Origin: Acetobacter vaccinii
GTDB lineage: Bacteria > Pseudomonadota > Alphaproteobacteria > Acetobacterales > Acetobacteraceae
Direction of reading: 5' to 3'
Assembly (NCBI RefSeq): GCF_008365315.1
Contig: NZ_CP043506.1
Location: 310,001 to 374,000 of the forward strand
Length of the DNA stretch: 64,000 nt
Made by a program: the position numbers and the translations under genes. The notes beneath the pieces were generated by a model. That model saw only the letters and a list, made by a program, of their open reading frames with translations. It was not told where the DNA came from and did no database searches. Below, one piece after another: positions 17,080 to 26,422 of this stretch. Positions within the stretch are counted from its first letter, which is position 1. The number at the start of each line of letters is the position of its first letter.

Positions 17080-18597
17080 TTACCGGCTGGCCAGATGGAC
17101 GACATCATGGGCAGATGCTGACAGCCTGTCTGCTGCCATACCGTGCACGGCCTGCATGACAACCGGATCAAACAGTCGCGTAAAGCTGGACGGGTGCACG
17201 CCCATCCACAGGGTCACGACCGCAAGCGGGATCAGCACCGCCATTTCGCCCGCTGTCAGGTCACGCATAAGGGCAACAGTGCCCTTAACGCCGCCAAACA
17301 AGGCCCGACGATACAGCGAGAGCATATAGACAGCCCCCATGATCATGGTGCCACCGGCCAGAAGAGCCACCCAGAAAGAAACCCGCACAGCGCCCATAAG
17401 CACCAGCAGTTCACCCACAAACGACCCCGTGCCGGGCAGGCCGACATTGGCCATGGTGAACAGCATGGCCAGCAGCGCCAGAATGGGCATCTGCCGGGCA
17501 ACACCCCCCAGAGCGTTGATCTCGCGCGTTTCCGCCCGCCAGGTTACAGCCGCAACGCAGAAGAACAGCCCCGCAATAACCACACCGTGCGAGAGCATCT
17601 GGAAAATAGCGCCGTCGATCCCTTCCGCCGTGAGCGTAAACAGCCCGACCGCAATCATGCCCATGTGCGAAAAGGAGGAATACGCGACCAGCCGCTTCAT
17701 ATCCGTCTGGGCAAAGGCGACAAAGGCCGCATAGATAATAGCCACCACGCCAAGTGCGAGCAGGTAGGGAGCAAACAGGCGGGCGGCATCAGGGAACATC
17801 AGCACGCCAAACCGCAGCAGGCCATAAGCCCCGGTCTTGGACAGCACACCGGACAGCATGGCCGAGGCCGGTGTGGGGGCCTCGGTATAGGCATCGGGCA
17901 ACCAGGCATGCAGGGGGAACAGCGGCAGCTTGGCACCAAAGGCCAGAATAAAGGCCAGCAGCAGCCAACCCTGCAACGGCTGGGCAAAGCCCGTGTGCAT
18001 AAGGGTGGGAATATCGGTGGTGCCCGCATAAAGCCACATGGTGATCAACCCGACCAGCATGAACAGCGAACCACCAAAGGTGAACAGGAAGAACTGGAGC
18101 GAGGCCCAGGCCCGGCGCGGGCCACCCCACACCCCGATCATCAGGCTACCGGGGATCAAGGTTGCTTCATAAAAGACATAGAACAGCACCAGATCCTGCG
18201 CGGAAAACAGGCCGAAGAGTGCTGTCTCCAGCAGGAGCATGGCAACAATAAAGTCCCGCCCCTGTGTCTGCACACTCCGCCAGCCTGCCGCGAGAGCCAG
18301 CGGCGTCAGAAAAGCCGTGAGCAGGATAAACACCAGCGAGATGCCATCCACTCCGGTATGATAGGTAATACCGTAGTCGGACAGCCAGCTCAGACGGGTT
18401 TCAAACTGCAGGCCGGGCACAGCGGGGTTGAATTCCACCCACAGCAGCACGCTCAGCCCGAAGGTTATCACCGTTGTCCAAAGGCCCAACCAGCGTGCGG
18501 AACGGTCCCTGTTTTCGGGGCCACCGGAACACAGAAGGGCACACAGCGCTCCTGCCAGAGGAAGATAGGTTATCAGCGAAAGCAGGATCGGCTGCAC
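17080..18597 (-). CDS. nuoM: NADH-quinone oxidoreductase subunit M (NuoM-type), standing alone
   Basis: A 505-residue polytopic membrane protein of the antiporter-like complex I subunit family. Key residues of the proton channel are kept: Glu144 in VFYEATLIPGSLMIG, Lys223 in FGAKLPLFPLHAWLPDAY, Lys254 in GVLSKTGAYG, and the glutamate in GSFVGELLVLMG. Normally nuoM sits between nuoL and nuoN; here it is flanked by parE (opposite strand) and mutL, with a terminator directly after it. It may be a relocated or extra copy, or may serve another complex. The start is a GTG at 18597 with GGTGG upstream. About 130 bp without a recognisable signal lie between it and mutL. Confidence 0.9.
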   Translation of the reverse strand: MQPILLSLITYLPLAGALCALLCSGGPENRDRSARWLGLWTTVITFGLSVLLWVEFNPAVPGLQFETRLSWLSDYGITYHTGVDGISLVFILLTAFLTPLALAAGWRSVQTQGRDFIVAMLLLETALFGLFSAQDLVLFYVFYEATLIPGSLMIGVWGGPRRAWASLQFFLFTFGGSLFMLVGLITMWLYAGTTDIPTLMHTGFAQPLQGWLLLAFILAFGAKLPLFPLHAWLPDAYTEAPTPASAMLSGVLSKTGAYGLLRFGVLMFPDAARLFAPYLLALGVVAIIYAAFVAFAQTDMKRLVAYSSFSHMGMIAVGLFTLTAEGIDGAIFQMLSHGVVIAGLFFCVAAVTWRAETREINALGGVARQMPILALLAMLFTMANVGLPGTGSFVGELLVLMGAVRVSFWVALLAGGTMIMGAVYMLSLYRRALFGGVKGTVALMRDLTAGEMAVLIPLAVVTLWMGVHPSSFTRLFDPVVMQAVHGMAADRLSASAHDVVHLASR

Positions 18598-18724
18598 GAC
18601 TTCACCACCCTATGGGTTAGATTGCACGGTCTTGGGGATACTGCGCCTTTTCGGCAGAGGTTTCCAGCGCAGGGCAGTTCACGTTCAGCCGACTATTGCC
18701 CTCTTGATCGGCCAGTAAGGACAC

Positions 18725-20647
18725 CTAACGGCGGCCAAACATTTTCTCAAGGTCGCCACGGCTGAGCTTCAGCCATGTCGGACGGCCGTGGGAGCATGTT
18801 CCCGCACGGGGGGTGGCCTCCATCTGGCGCAGCAGGGCATTCATTTCCTCGGCTGTCAACCGCCGTCCAGCACGGATACTGCCGTGGCAGGCCATGCGGG
18901 CGATAACCGCATCCAGCCGGCCATCAAGGGCTGCCATTTCGTCAGGGGTGCCATGCTCGTCCCCGTCGAGTTCCTCCGCCAGGTCCCGCAGCAGGCCGCG
19001 GGCATCGGTCGCACCCAGCAGACCGGGCAAGGCCCTGACCAGTACGGAGTCTCCGCCAAAGGCCTCAATTTCCACGCCGAGTCTTTCCAGCATGTCCTGA
19101 CTGGCCAGCAGGCGCTCCACCCCTGTACGCGGCAGATCCACCACGTCGGGCACCAGCAGCCTTTGCGCCACAACACGCCCGCCCAGAAACTGCTGGCGCA
19201 GGCGCTCGTGGGTCAGGCGTTCATGGGCGGCATGCTGGTCCACCAGCACAAGGCTGCCATCGCCCGTTACAGCCAGTACGTACGTATCGAGCACCTGGGC
19301 AATGGCAGCACCCAGCGGGTGCTCGTTCACACCCCCAGCCCCGCCAGCCACGGATTCTAAACTGACAACATGGCCGGGCGGGGTCGCCATAACTGGCGGA
19401 GGGGCAACCATGCGGGCGGAAGGAGTGTCGCCAAAATGCAGGCGACCGTCAGAAAAGCCTGGGGGTTGCGGGGCAGGCCCACGTGCAGCATCCGGCACAG
19501 GAGCATTGGCCCATGCCGCTGGCTGCGTGGGCAATGCCGCCTGCTCGGGCGGGTACCAGATACGCGCCCCGCGTGACATGGAGGACAGAACAGGCCGTAC
19601 CCCTATGCCCCCTGCCCCGTTTTCCAACGCCCGCTGGATAGCCCCGATCACCAGAGAGCGCACGGCGGCTTCGTCCGCAAAGCGCAATTCCGTTTTAGCG
19701 GGGTGTACGTTCACATCCACCATATCGGGCGGGACAGACAGCATGAGGGCCACGACAGGGTGCCGACCGGGCTCGATCACACGCCGGTAGGCCACCCGCA
19801 CCGCCGTACGCAGCACCGGGTCCACCACGGGCCGCCCGTTGACCAGCATGAACTGCCCGCTGGCCGTCGCCCGATGGACCGATGGCGGGCAGATAAAACC
19901 CGACAGCACCATACCCGTGCGCTCTTCCGACAGGCTGATAAAACCATCGGCCTCATCAGCTTCCAGCAGTGCGGCTGCGCGGGCTTCCATATCCTGCTCT
20001 GGCAGGTTGAAAACTTCCCGCCCGTCCATGACAAGCCGCAGCGCGGTATGGGGCATGGCCATAGCTAGGCGACGGACCACCATTTCAGCATGGCGGCCTT
20101 CGACCTTGGCACTTTTTAGAAATTTACGGCGGGCTGGGGTGGCAAAAAACAGATCTTCCACCACCACGCTGGTACCCGGAGCCCCGGCAGTTGGTTCCGG
20201 CGGGACTGTCTGCCCCCCCTCAACCCGGATACGCCAGGCTTCCTCCGCCCCACGTGGCCGTGACGTAATGCACAACCGAGCTGCCGCCCCGATAGATGGC
20301 AGAGCCTCCCCCCGGAAGCCAAGCGTGCTGATCCGCACAAGGGTTTCATCGCTGAGCTTGGAGGTGCAGTGTCGCTCTACCGCAAGGGCTAGGTCCTCGG
20401 GCGACATGCCAATGCCGTCATCCGTGACCACAATCCTGTCCACCCCGCCCCCATCAAGGGCGATGTCAAGGCGGCGTGCCCCGGCATCCAGCGCGTTTTC
20501 AACCAGTTCCTTCAACGCGGCGGCGGGCCGCTCGATCACCTCACCCGCAGCGATGCGGTTGACAATAACCTCCGGCAGGCGACGCACCCGGGCAGGCATG
20601 TCCGGCTGAGGGGCGGCCTCATGCCCGGCAGACAAGTCCGACACCAC
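18725..20647 (-). CDS. mutL: DNA mismatch repair protein MutL
   Basis: Couples mismatch recognition by MutS to strand removal. The N-terminal GHKL ATPase has LKELVENALDAGA, TDDGIGM and LGFRGEALPSI; DVNVHPAKTE closes this half. A Pro-rich linker follows (about 355-440), then the dimerisation/endonuclease domain with DQHAAHERLTHE beginning at Asp470. This fits the DQHA(X)2E(X)4E metal motif, so this MutL should nick DNA itself, as expected where MutH is absent. The 640-residue length is normal. The start is taken as the GTG at 20647; an ATG at 20599 is possible. It lies 12 nt after the DUF3035 gene. Confidence 0.96.
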   Translation of the reverse strand: MVSDLSAGHEAAPQPDMPARVRRLPEVIVNRIAAGEVIERPAAALKELVENALDAGARRLDIALDGGGVDRIVVTDDGIGMSPEDLALAVERHCTSKLSDETLVRISTLGFRGEALPSIGAAARLCITSRPRGAEEAWRIRVEGGQTVPPEPTAGAPGTSVVVEDLFFATPARRKFLKSAKVEGRHAEMVVRRLAMAMPHTALRLVMDGREVFNLPEQDMEARAAALLEADEADGFISLSEERTGMVLSGFICPPSVHRATASGQFMLVNGRPVVDPVLRTAVRVAYRRVIEPGRHPVVALMLSVPPDMVDVNVHPAKTELRFADEAAVRSLVIGAIQRALENGAGGIGVRPVLSSMSRGARIWYPPEQAALPTQPAAWANAPVPDAARGPAPQPPGFSDGRLHFGDTPSARMVAPPPVMATPPGHVVSLESVAGGAGGVNEHPLGAAIAQVLDTYVLAVTGDGSLVLVDQHAAHERLTHERLRQQFLGGRVVAQRLLVPDVVDLPRTGVERLLASQDMLERLGVEIEAFGGDSVLVRALPGLLGATDARGLLRDLAEELDGDEHGTPDEMAALDGRLDAVIARMACHGSIRAGRRLTAEEMNALLRQMEATPRAGTCSHGRPTWLKLSRGDLEKMFGRR

Positions 20648-20659
20648 TAAAAGCCCAGG

Positions 20660-21193
20660 TTAAAGCAGGCCCGCTTTGGCGGCCTTTTGTGTGGGGGTCA
20701 CACCCTTTGTCGGCGGGTTGCCCAGGGCTGCATTGGTTTTCAGGCGGCGGTTTTCACCATCCGTATCCACTACGGACCCGGCCTTGGCCCCTTTCCAGAA
20801 CATGATCTGCTCCACAAAGCCCGCACCTGCGGCCCCCAGTTCACCATTGTCGGGCATATCAGCCGCGGCACTGGCACGGTTGATCAGAATGGTCTGGCCC
20901 TCGCTGGTGTCCCCACCCGTGCCGCGCAGTGCAACGTCGGGCGACAGGGTTTCCAGCGCTTGCAGACGTTCATTTTCGTCCTGCCTGTGCTCGTCTTCCT
21001 TGCTGGGTTTTACCAGTTCTTCAGACGGCGGCATGGACAGGGGGGAGCGGGTGGTAACCGTATATTCGTCCGGCATGCTGCGTTCGAGGCCGAACGCACG
21101 AGCGGCCTCGCTGCCTGAACAGCCGCTGAGCATGAAGCTGCTGCCCAGCAGCAGCACCGGAGAAAGCAGGGTCGAAACACGGCGCACAATCAT
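20660..21193 (-). CDS. DUF3035 domain lipoprotein
   Basis: A 177-residue lipoprotein with signal MIVRRVSTLLSPVLLLGSS and lipobox MLSGC. The region after the cysteine carries the DUF3035 pattern ARAFGLERSMPDEYTVTTR, followed by PLSMPP. The rest is hydrophilic with a basic end. The start at 21193 has GTGGAAAG just upstream. In alphaproteobacteria such proteins are often encoded next to lspA, as here, with lspA ending 53 nt upstream; LspA is the peptidase that would process it. Function unknown. Confidence 0.85.
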   Translation of the reverse strand: MIVRRVSTLLSPVLLLGSSFMLSGCSGSEAARAFGLERSMPDEYTVTTRSPLSMPPSEELVKPSKEDEHRQDENERLQALETLSPDVALRGTGGDTSEGQTILINRASAAADMPDNGELGAAGAGFVEQIMFWKGAKAGSVVDTDGENRRLKTNAALGNPPTKGVTPTQKAAKAGLL

Positions 21194-21246
21194 ATGCTTT
21201 CCACTTATTCCTGAAAAACCGCAGGGTCTGCCTGCGGGCGGCTTGT

Positions 21247-21750
21247 TTAATCCGGCGCGGCCTGCCGACCACCAGACAGGCAATTCTGCAATAGCAGCAC
21301 GCATACCGCGCATACTATAGCGGAATCAGCGATATTGAATACATACCACGACCACCCGAATGCATGTGCGTGCAGAAAATCGACAACAGCGCCGTACCGC
21401 GCCCGGTCGATAACATTGCCAATGGCCCCCCCGGCCACAGCTCCCACACACATGGCGGTCAGCTTGCTGGGGGTGCGGTACATCCACACCACCAGCAGGC
21501 AGGCCACCGCCAGCGCGACCACGGAAAACACCAGTCGCCCGGCATCTCCCAGCCAGCCAAACATGCCAAATGTGACCGCCCTGTTCCACACCATGGTGAA
21601 ATTAAGAAACGGCAATACCTGAACAGACCCGCGTGCAGGCAGGTCAAGGCCGTAGAGAATCCAGTATTTGCTCAACTGATCGGCTGACAGGGTCAGCATC
21701 AGCACCAGCAGGCCAAGGCCGAAGGGCCGCAGCATGAAAGGTTTTTTCAC
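21247..21750 (-). CDS. lspA: Lipoprotein signal peptidase
   Basis: Inner-membrane aspartyl peptidase II that removes signal peptides from diacylated prolipoproteins. The 167-residue protein has four hydrophobic spans, the DQLSKYW motif after the first, and both catalytic aspartates in GNVIDRARYGAVVDF and VFNIADSAI. The GTG at 21750 was chosen because it overlaps the ileS stop by 4 nt (GTGA) and gives the usual short basic N-terminus MKKPF; a longer frame upstream lies within ileS. It belongs to the conserved ribF-ileS-lspA series. Confidence 0.95.
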   Translation of the reverse strand: MKKPFMLRPFGLGLLVLMLTLSADQLSKYWILYGLDLPARGSVQVLPFLNFTMVWNRAVTFGMFGWLGDAGRLVFSVVALAVACLLVVWMYRTPSKLTAMCVGAVAGGAIGNVIDRARYGAVVDFLHAHAFGWSWYVFNIADSAIVCAVCVLLLQNCLSGGRQAAPD

Positions 21751-24656
21751 GCGCCCTCCGGGGTCGCGGCTTCCATCCCCGTCACCACATCGGCGCAGCG
21801 CAGGCACAGGCCCGGACGATCAGCGCGGGAGCCGGTTTCGGGCAGCACTTTCCAGCAGCGCACACATTTTTCGCCCTCAGCCACATGCACCACAGGGGCA
21901 CCGTGCAGCAGACCGCCTTCATCCCCTTCGACGTAAACCGAGGCACTGGTCGGGTCGATCACCACCTCGACATGCGAGACAATGGCCAGTTCGCTCCAGT
22001 TGACACCGGCAAACAACGCGGCCTCTTCCTGCGACAAGGTCAGTTCCACATTGGCCTGCAGGGAAGACCCAATGGCTCCACTCCGCCGTGCGCCTTCGAT
22101 TTCAGTCGTGATGACACGCCGGACAGCACGGATCCGCGTCCAGCGCTCTTCCAGTTCCGGGTCCATCCATTCCAGCGGCATATCCACAAATGCCTGCTCG
22201 TGCACGCTATTCTCTGTGCCAAAGCGGGCTGTCCAGGATTCTTCCGCCGTAAACACCAGCACCGGGGCCAGCCAGGTGGTCAGGCAACGATGCAGAATAT
22301 CCAGCACCGTGCGCACAGCCCGACGTGTGGGGCTGGAGGGTGCGTCGCAGTACAGGGCATCCTTGCGGATATCAAAATAGAACGCCGACAGGTCGGTGGT
22401 GCAGAAACCATGCAGCGCAGGGTAAACGCCAACCCATTCATGCGTTTCCACCGCACGGGCAACCAGACCACCCAGTTCTGTCAGGCGGTGCAGGACCCAG
22501 CGCTCAAGCTCAGGCAGTTCAGCATAAGGGACGGCTTCGGCCTGGGTAAAACCATCCAGACCACCCAGCAGCCAGCGCAGCGTATTACGCAGCCTGCGAT
22601 AGAGTTCACCCTGCTGTTTGAGAATTTCCTTCCCAATACGCAGGTCATCATTGGTGTCGGAGTTCATCACCCACAAGCGCAGGACATCTGCCCCCATGGT
22701 GTCGTTGACATCCTGCGGCGCAATGACGTTGCCAAGGGACTTGGACATCTTGCGGCCATGCTCATCCAGCACAAAGCCGTTGGTGACCAGTGCGCGGAAA
22801 GGCGCAATGCCGCGTGTGCCCACGCTCTCCAGCAAGGAGGACTGGAACCAGCCACGATGCTGGTCCGACCCTTCCAGATACAAATCGGCAGGGAATGTCA
22901 GGCCGGGGCGGCCCAGAACAAAAGCGTGGGTGGAGCCGCTTTCAAACCAGACATCGACAATGTCAAAAACCTGCTCGTAGGCATCTGCATCACGGTCGGG
23001 ACCGAGGAAACGCTCGGGCGGAGAGTTGTACCACGCATCGGCCCCTTCCGTGCGGAAGGCATCGACCACACGCTGCATCACCTGTGCATCACGCAGGACT
23101 TCGCCGGTGTGCTTTTCCACAAAGACCGCAATGGGCACACCCCAGGCGCGCTGGCGGCTGATGCACCAGTCCGGGCGCGTCCGCACCATGGAGGTCAGGC
23201 GGTTACGGGCCTGTGCAGGCACAAAGGTCACATCGTCCAGCGCAGCCAGAGCATTATCACGCAGCGAGTTCTCGCCATCCATACGGATGAACCACTGCGG
23301 TGTGGCCCGGTAGATGACCGGTGCGCGCGAACGCCAGGAATGCGGGTAGGAATGGACAATCTGCCCACGCCCCACAAGCCCTGCGGGAGCGCGGCCTGCG
23401 GCGGTGGCTTCCTCCATCACTTCGGACAGGGCCTCGCACACAACGTCGGCGGCCTTGAAGACATGCACACCCGCAAAACGCGGCACCCACGGGGCGTAAG
23501 TGCCATCGGCCTGCACAACCTCAGGCACCTCGATGCCGTGGGCGCGGCAGAGCTGGAAGTCGTCCTCACCATGGGCCGGAGCCTGATGCACCAGGCCGGT
23601 GCCTGCCTCGGTGGTTACAAAGTCCCCCGCCAGCATGGGCACGTCAAAATCATACCCGGCCCCACGCAGCGGATGGGCGCAGACAACGCCTTCCAGCGCC
23701 GTACCCGGCAGGGTGTACAGCACATGATGCGCCGCGACGTGGGCTTCCTTACAGAAGGAATCCACCAGAGCTTCCGCCACAATAACCTTGGCTCCGGGCT
23801 CCAGCAGGGCACCCGGCTCGGTCTCGTTTACCTGCAGGACCACGTAGGTGATGTCCGGCCCATATGCCAAGGCGCGGTTACCGGGAATGGTCCATGGCGT
23901 TGTGGTCCAGATCACGACCGAAACATCGGCCAATGCCTGGGCAGGCGTGGGGTCCCGCACAATGGGGAAAGCCACCAGAATGGTGGTGGACGTGTGGTCG
24001 TGATACTCAATCTCGGCTTCTGCCAAAGCCGTTTTCTCAACCGGGCTCCACATGACCGGACGCAGACCACGATAGAGCTTGCCGTTGAGCAGAAAGCGCC
24101 CAATTTCCTCAGCGATGGCCGCTTCGGAGGAAAAATCCATGGTGGCGTAGCGGTTGTGCCATTCGCCCTGCACACCCAGCCTGCGGAATTCCTCCATCTG
24201 CACATTCAGCCAGCGGGCGGCATAGGCCCGACATTCGGCGCGGAATTCCAGCACCGGGACGCTGTCCTTGTCGCGCTTGGCCTTGCGGTATTCTTCCTCG
24301 ACCTTCCACTCAATCGGCAGACCGTGGCAGTCCCAGCCCGGCACATAGCGTACGGCATAGCCGGACATGCGGTGCGCGCGATTGATGACGTCCTTGTTAA
24401 TCTTGTTCAGCGCATGGCCAATGTGCAGGTTGCCGTTGGCGTAGGGCGGGCCATCATGCAGGGTAAAGGTCGGGCGGCCCTCGGCCTGGGCGACCAGTCG
24501 CTCGTCCAGCCCACTTGTGCGCCAGTGCTCCAGCCATTTGGGTTCCTGCACAGGCAGGCCCCCACGCATGGGGAAGGATGTACGCGGAAGAAACACCGTA
24601 TCGCGATACTGGTCGGCGAGGCTGGTTTTGTCCGGTTCACTGCTGGATGTGGTCAT
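21747..24656 (-). CDS. ileS: Isoleucyl-tRNA synthetase
   Basis: Class I aminoacyl-tRNA synthetase that charges tRNA-Ile and edits valine. The 969-residue protein shows LHDGPPYANGNLHIGHALNK (HIGH at 78-81), WDCHGLPIEWKVE, the CP1 editing domain with WTTTPWTIPGN, and the KMSKS loop GRKMSKSLGN at about residue 635. The C-terminus has a Cys4 zinc site CVRCWKVLPE...CLRCADVV. It is transcribed after ribF (80 nt gap) and overlaps lspA by 4 nt. Bacterial-type (IleS1) architecture. No leader structure was recognised. Confidence 0.98.
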   Translation of the reverse strand: MTTSSSEPDKTSLADQYRDTVFLPRTSFPMRGGLPVQEPKWLEHWRTSGLDERLVAQAEGRPTFTLHDGPPYANGNLHIGHALNKINKDVINRAHRMSGYAVRYVPGWDCHGLPIEWKVEEEYRKAKRDKDSVPVLEFRAECRAYAARWLNVQMEEFRRLGVQGEWHNRYATMDFSSEAAIAEEIGRFLLNGKLYRGLRPVMWSPVEKTALAEAEIEYHDHTSTTILVAFPIVRDPTPAQALADVSVVIWTTTPWTIPGNRALAYGPDITYVVLQVNETEPGALLEPGAKVIVAEALVDSFCKEAHVAAHHVLYTLPGTALEGVVCAHPLRGAGYDFDVPMLAGDFVTTEAGTGLVHQAPAHGEDDFQLCRAHGIEVPEVVQADGTYAPWVPRFAGVHVFKAADVVCEALSEVMEEATAAGRAPAGLVGRGQIVHSYPHSWRSRAPVIYRATPQWFIRMDGENSLRDNALAALDDVTFVPAQARNRLTSMVRTRPDWCISRQRAWGVPIAVFVEKHTGEVLRDAQVMQRVVDAFRTEGADAWYNSPPERFLGPDRDADAYEQVFDIVDVWFESGSTHAFVLGRPGLTFPADLYLEGSDQHRGWFQSSLLESVGTRGIAPFRALVTNGFVLDEHGRKMSKSLGNVIAPQDVNDTMGADVLRLWVMNSDTNDDLRIGKEILKQQGELYRRLRNTLRWLLGGLDGFTQAEAVPYAELPELERWVLHRLTELGGLVARAVETHEWVGVYPALHGFCTTDLSAFYFDIRKDALYCDAPSSPTRRAVRTVLDILHRCLTTWLAPVLVFTAEESWTARFGTENSVHEQAFVDMPLEWMDPELEERWTRIRAVRRVITTEIEGARRSGAIGSSLQANVELTLSQEEAALFAGVNWSELAIVSHVEVVIDPTSASVYVEGDEGGLLHGAPVVHVAEGEKCVRCWKVLPETGSRADRPGLCLRCADVVTGMEAATPEGA

Positions 24657-24736
24657 GAGCGGCAGAAGTCACTTCAGGTTCGGGTTCATGGCACGGGCGG
24701 GCGTACAGCACATGCAGGCCACCCCGGCGTTTCTTA

Positions 24737-25699
24737 TCAGGGAAGGGAACAGGAAGGGTCAAGGGGGGCAGCCAGCACCTGTCGGGCCAGAGCCGCGTCC
24801 TGCGCGATCTGGGCCTTGAGCGCATCCAGCCCGGCAAAGCGCTGTTCGGCCCGTAGCAGGCGGTGCAGAGCAACGGAAATCCGCTGGCCGTACAGATCAC
24901 CCTCAAAATCAAACAGATGCACTTCCAACCGACTTTCCTTGCCGTCAGCAATCGTCGGGCGCAGGCCGATATTGGCAACACCGGGGTGACGCGTGCCATC
25001 CGACAGGCAGACGGTCACGGCATACACACCGCGTGCAGGTTCCAGATGGCGGCCAAGGGGCACATTGGCGGTGGGAAAGCCCAGCAGGCGACCGCGCTTG
25101 TCCCCATGCTGCACATCGCCCTGGATACGCCATGGCCGCCCCAGTTCCTCGGCCGCCTTTTCGGGGTAGCCGTCCTGCAACAGCCGCCGAATCCGGGTGG
25201 AGGAATACGGCCCGCCCACATCGCTCAGGGTTGGCACCTGGGTAAAGCCTATGCCCAGCGCCTCTGTCCGGGCGGCAAGGAAGGCGGCATCCCCCCCACG
25301 TCTGTGGCCAAAGGCAAAATCCTGCCCGCAGCCAACATGCCGCAGGCCAAGAGCCTGATGCAGCACATCGTTGACAAATTCCTCGGCCGACATGCTGGCA
25401 AAGGCTGTGTCAAACCGGATCTGGAAAACATGCTGCACGCCCAGAGCCGCCAGAGCCGCCAGCCGCTCCTCCGGCAGGGTCAGGCGGAAGGCCGGGTCCT
25501 GCGGGCGGAACAGTTCCCGCGGGTGGGGTTCAAACGTTACGACCGCACGCGGCAGGTCGGGCCGGGCGGCATGCACCGAATGCACCAGATGGGCATGGCC
25601 CAGATGCACCCCGTCAAAATTACCAAGAGCTGCGGCACACCCCAGCGCAGCGGTAGGGACAGTTTTCCAATCCGTGTGAAGCTGGGCCTGTGCGCTCAC
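24737..25699 (-). CDS. ribF: Bifunctional riboflavin kinase / FAD synthetase
   Basis: Phosphorylates riboflavin to FMN and adenylates FMN to FAD. The 320-residue protein has an N-terminal nucleotidyltransferase domain (LGNFDGVHLGHAHLV; YSSTRIRRLLQDGYPEKA, the ISSTxIR family motif) and a C-terminal kinase domain (GRLLGFPTANVPL, VYAVTV, LEVHLFDFEGDLYG). The GTG at 25699 was chosen because a GGGGGAGG lies about 7 nt before it; a TTG at 25705 overlaps the mtnC stop but sits against that site. It is close behind mtnC and ahead of ileS. Confidence 0.95.
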   Translation of the reverse strand: MSAQAQLHTDWKTVPTAALGCAAALGNFDGVHLGHAHLVHSVHAARPDLPRAVVTFEPHPRELFRPQDPAFRLTLPEERLAALAALGVQHVFQIRFDTAFASMSAEEFVNDVLHQALGLRHVGCGQDFAFGHRRGGDAAFLAARTEALGIGFTQVPTLSDVGGPYSSTRIRRLLQDGYPEKAAEELGRPWRIQGDVQHGDKRGRLLGFPTANVPLGRHLEPARGVYAVTVCLSDGTRHPGVANIGLRPTIADGKESRLEVHLFDFEGDLYGQRISVALHRLLRAEQRFAGLDALKAQIAQDAALARQVLAAPLDPSCSLP

Positions 25700-25701
25700 C
25701 C

Positions 25702-26412
25702 TCAACCCTCCCCCGGCAGTCCGAACAGGCGGGCCGCCTCGGGTAGGGATGTCGTAACCGGGTGGCGGGTGCCCGCAACCGTGCCATCCTCTGGCCGGGC
25801 AATCTGACAGACCCGCAGGCCTGCCTGCGCGGCGGCATCCAGTTCCGCCTCGATATCGGACAGAAACAGCACATCCGCAGCGTGCCAGCCTGCCTGCGCC
25901 ACAATGGCGCTGTAGCTTGCCGCGTCCTTTTTACCGCCCATCCGCAGGTCGTAAAAACCGCTGAACAGGGCTTTCACATCCCCCTGCGCCGTATAGCCAT
26001 ACACAAGGCGCTGTGCCGCTTCCGAACCGGAGGAATACACTGCCAGCGCAACACCTGCGGCATGCAGGGCCCGCAGGCAGGGCAGCACATCGGGGTAGAG
26101 TGCGGCCACCAGTTCGCCCCTGGCGTAGCCTTTTTCCCAGCACAGCCCTTGCAGGGTTTTCAGCGGGGCTACTTTTGCGTCCTCATCCATCCAGCGTTCA
26201 AGCTGTTCCAGCGGGGGCACACCGGGCGCCAGTTCCGCCGTCTGTGCCAGCGCGGCCTGCACTGTGGCATCCCCACCGTGCTGGACCAGAAACAGCGCCA
26301 GATGAGTGCGGGCGTAAGGGAACAGCACGTCATGCACAAAGGATACCGGCAGGGTTGTGCCTTCGATATCAAGCAAGACCACGCGCGGCGCGCCCTGGGG
26401 GAGTGTCTGCAT
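25702..26412 (-). CDS. mtnC: Acireductone synthase (enolase-phosphatase E1)
   Basis: HAD-family enzyme of the methionine salvage pathway that turns 2,3-diketo-5-methylthiopentyl-1-phosphate into acireductone. The nucleophile motif reads VLLDIEGTTLPVSFV near the start; AVYSSGSEAAQRL and VLFLSDIEAELDAA match the later HAD motifs. At 236 residues it is of normal length. The ATG at 26412 starts directly before the first HAD motif; an upstream in-frame start would run into mtnD. It lies 10 nt after mtnD in a mtnB-mtnD-mtnC series, so the genes act in order on one route. Confidence 0.95.
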   Translation of the reverse strand: MQTLPQGAPRVVLLDIEGTTLPVSFVHDVLFPYARTHLALFLVQHGGDATVQAALAQTAELAPGVPPLEQLERWMDEDAKVAPLKTLQGLCWEKGYARGELVAALYPDVLPCLRALHAAGVALAVYSSGSEAAQRLVYGYTAQGDVKALFSGFYDLRMGGKKDAASYSAIVAQAGWHAADVLFLSDIEAELDAAAQAGLRVCQIARPEDGTVAGTRHPVTTSLPEAARLFGLPGEG

Positions 26413-26422
26413 CAGGCGGGCC

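Noticed and set aside
17143..18765. A 540-codon + strand frame opposite nuoM
   Set aside because: Charged, His-rich translation that mirrors a membrane protein gene; typical antisense artefact.
21885..24989. A 1034-codon open frame on the + strand opposite ileS
   Set aside because: It is fully antisense to ileS, contains no recognisable domain, and is rich in His/Gln/Arg as expected for a shadow frame in GC-rich DNA.
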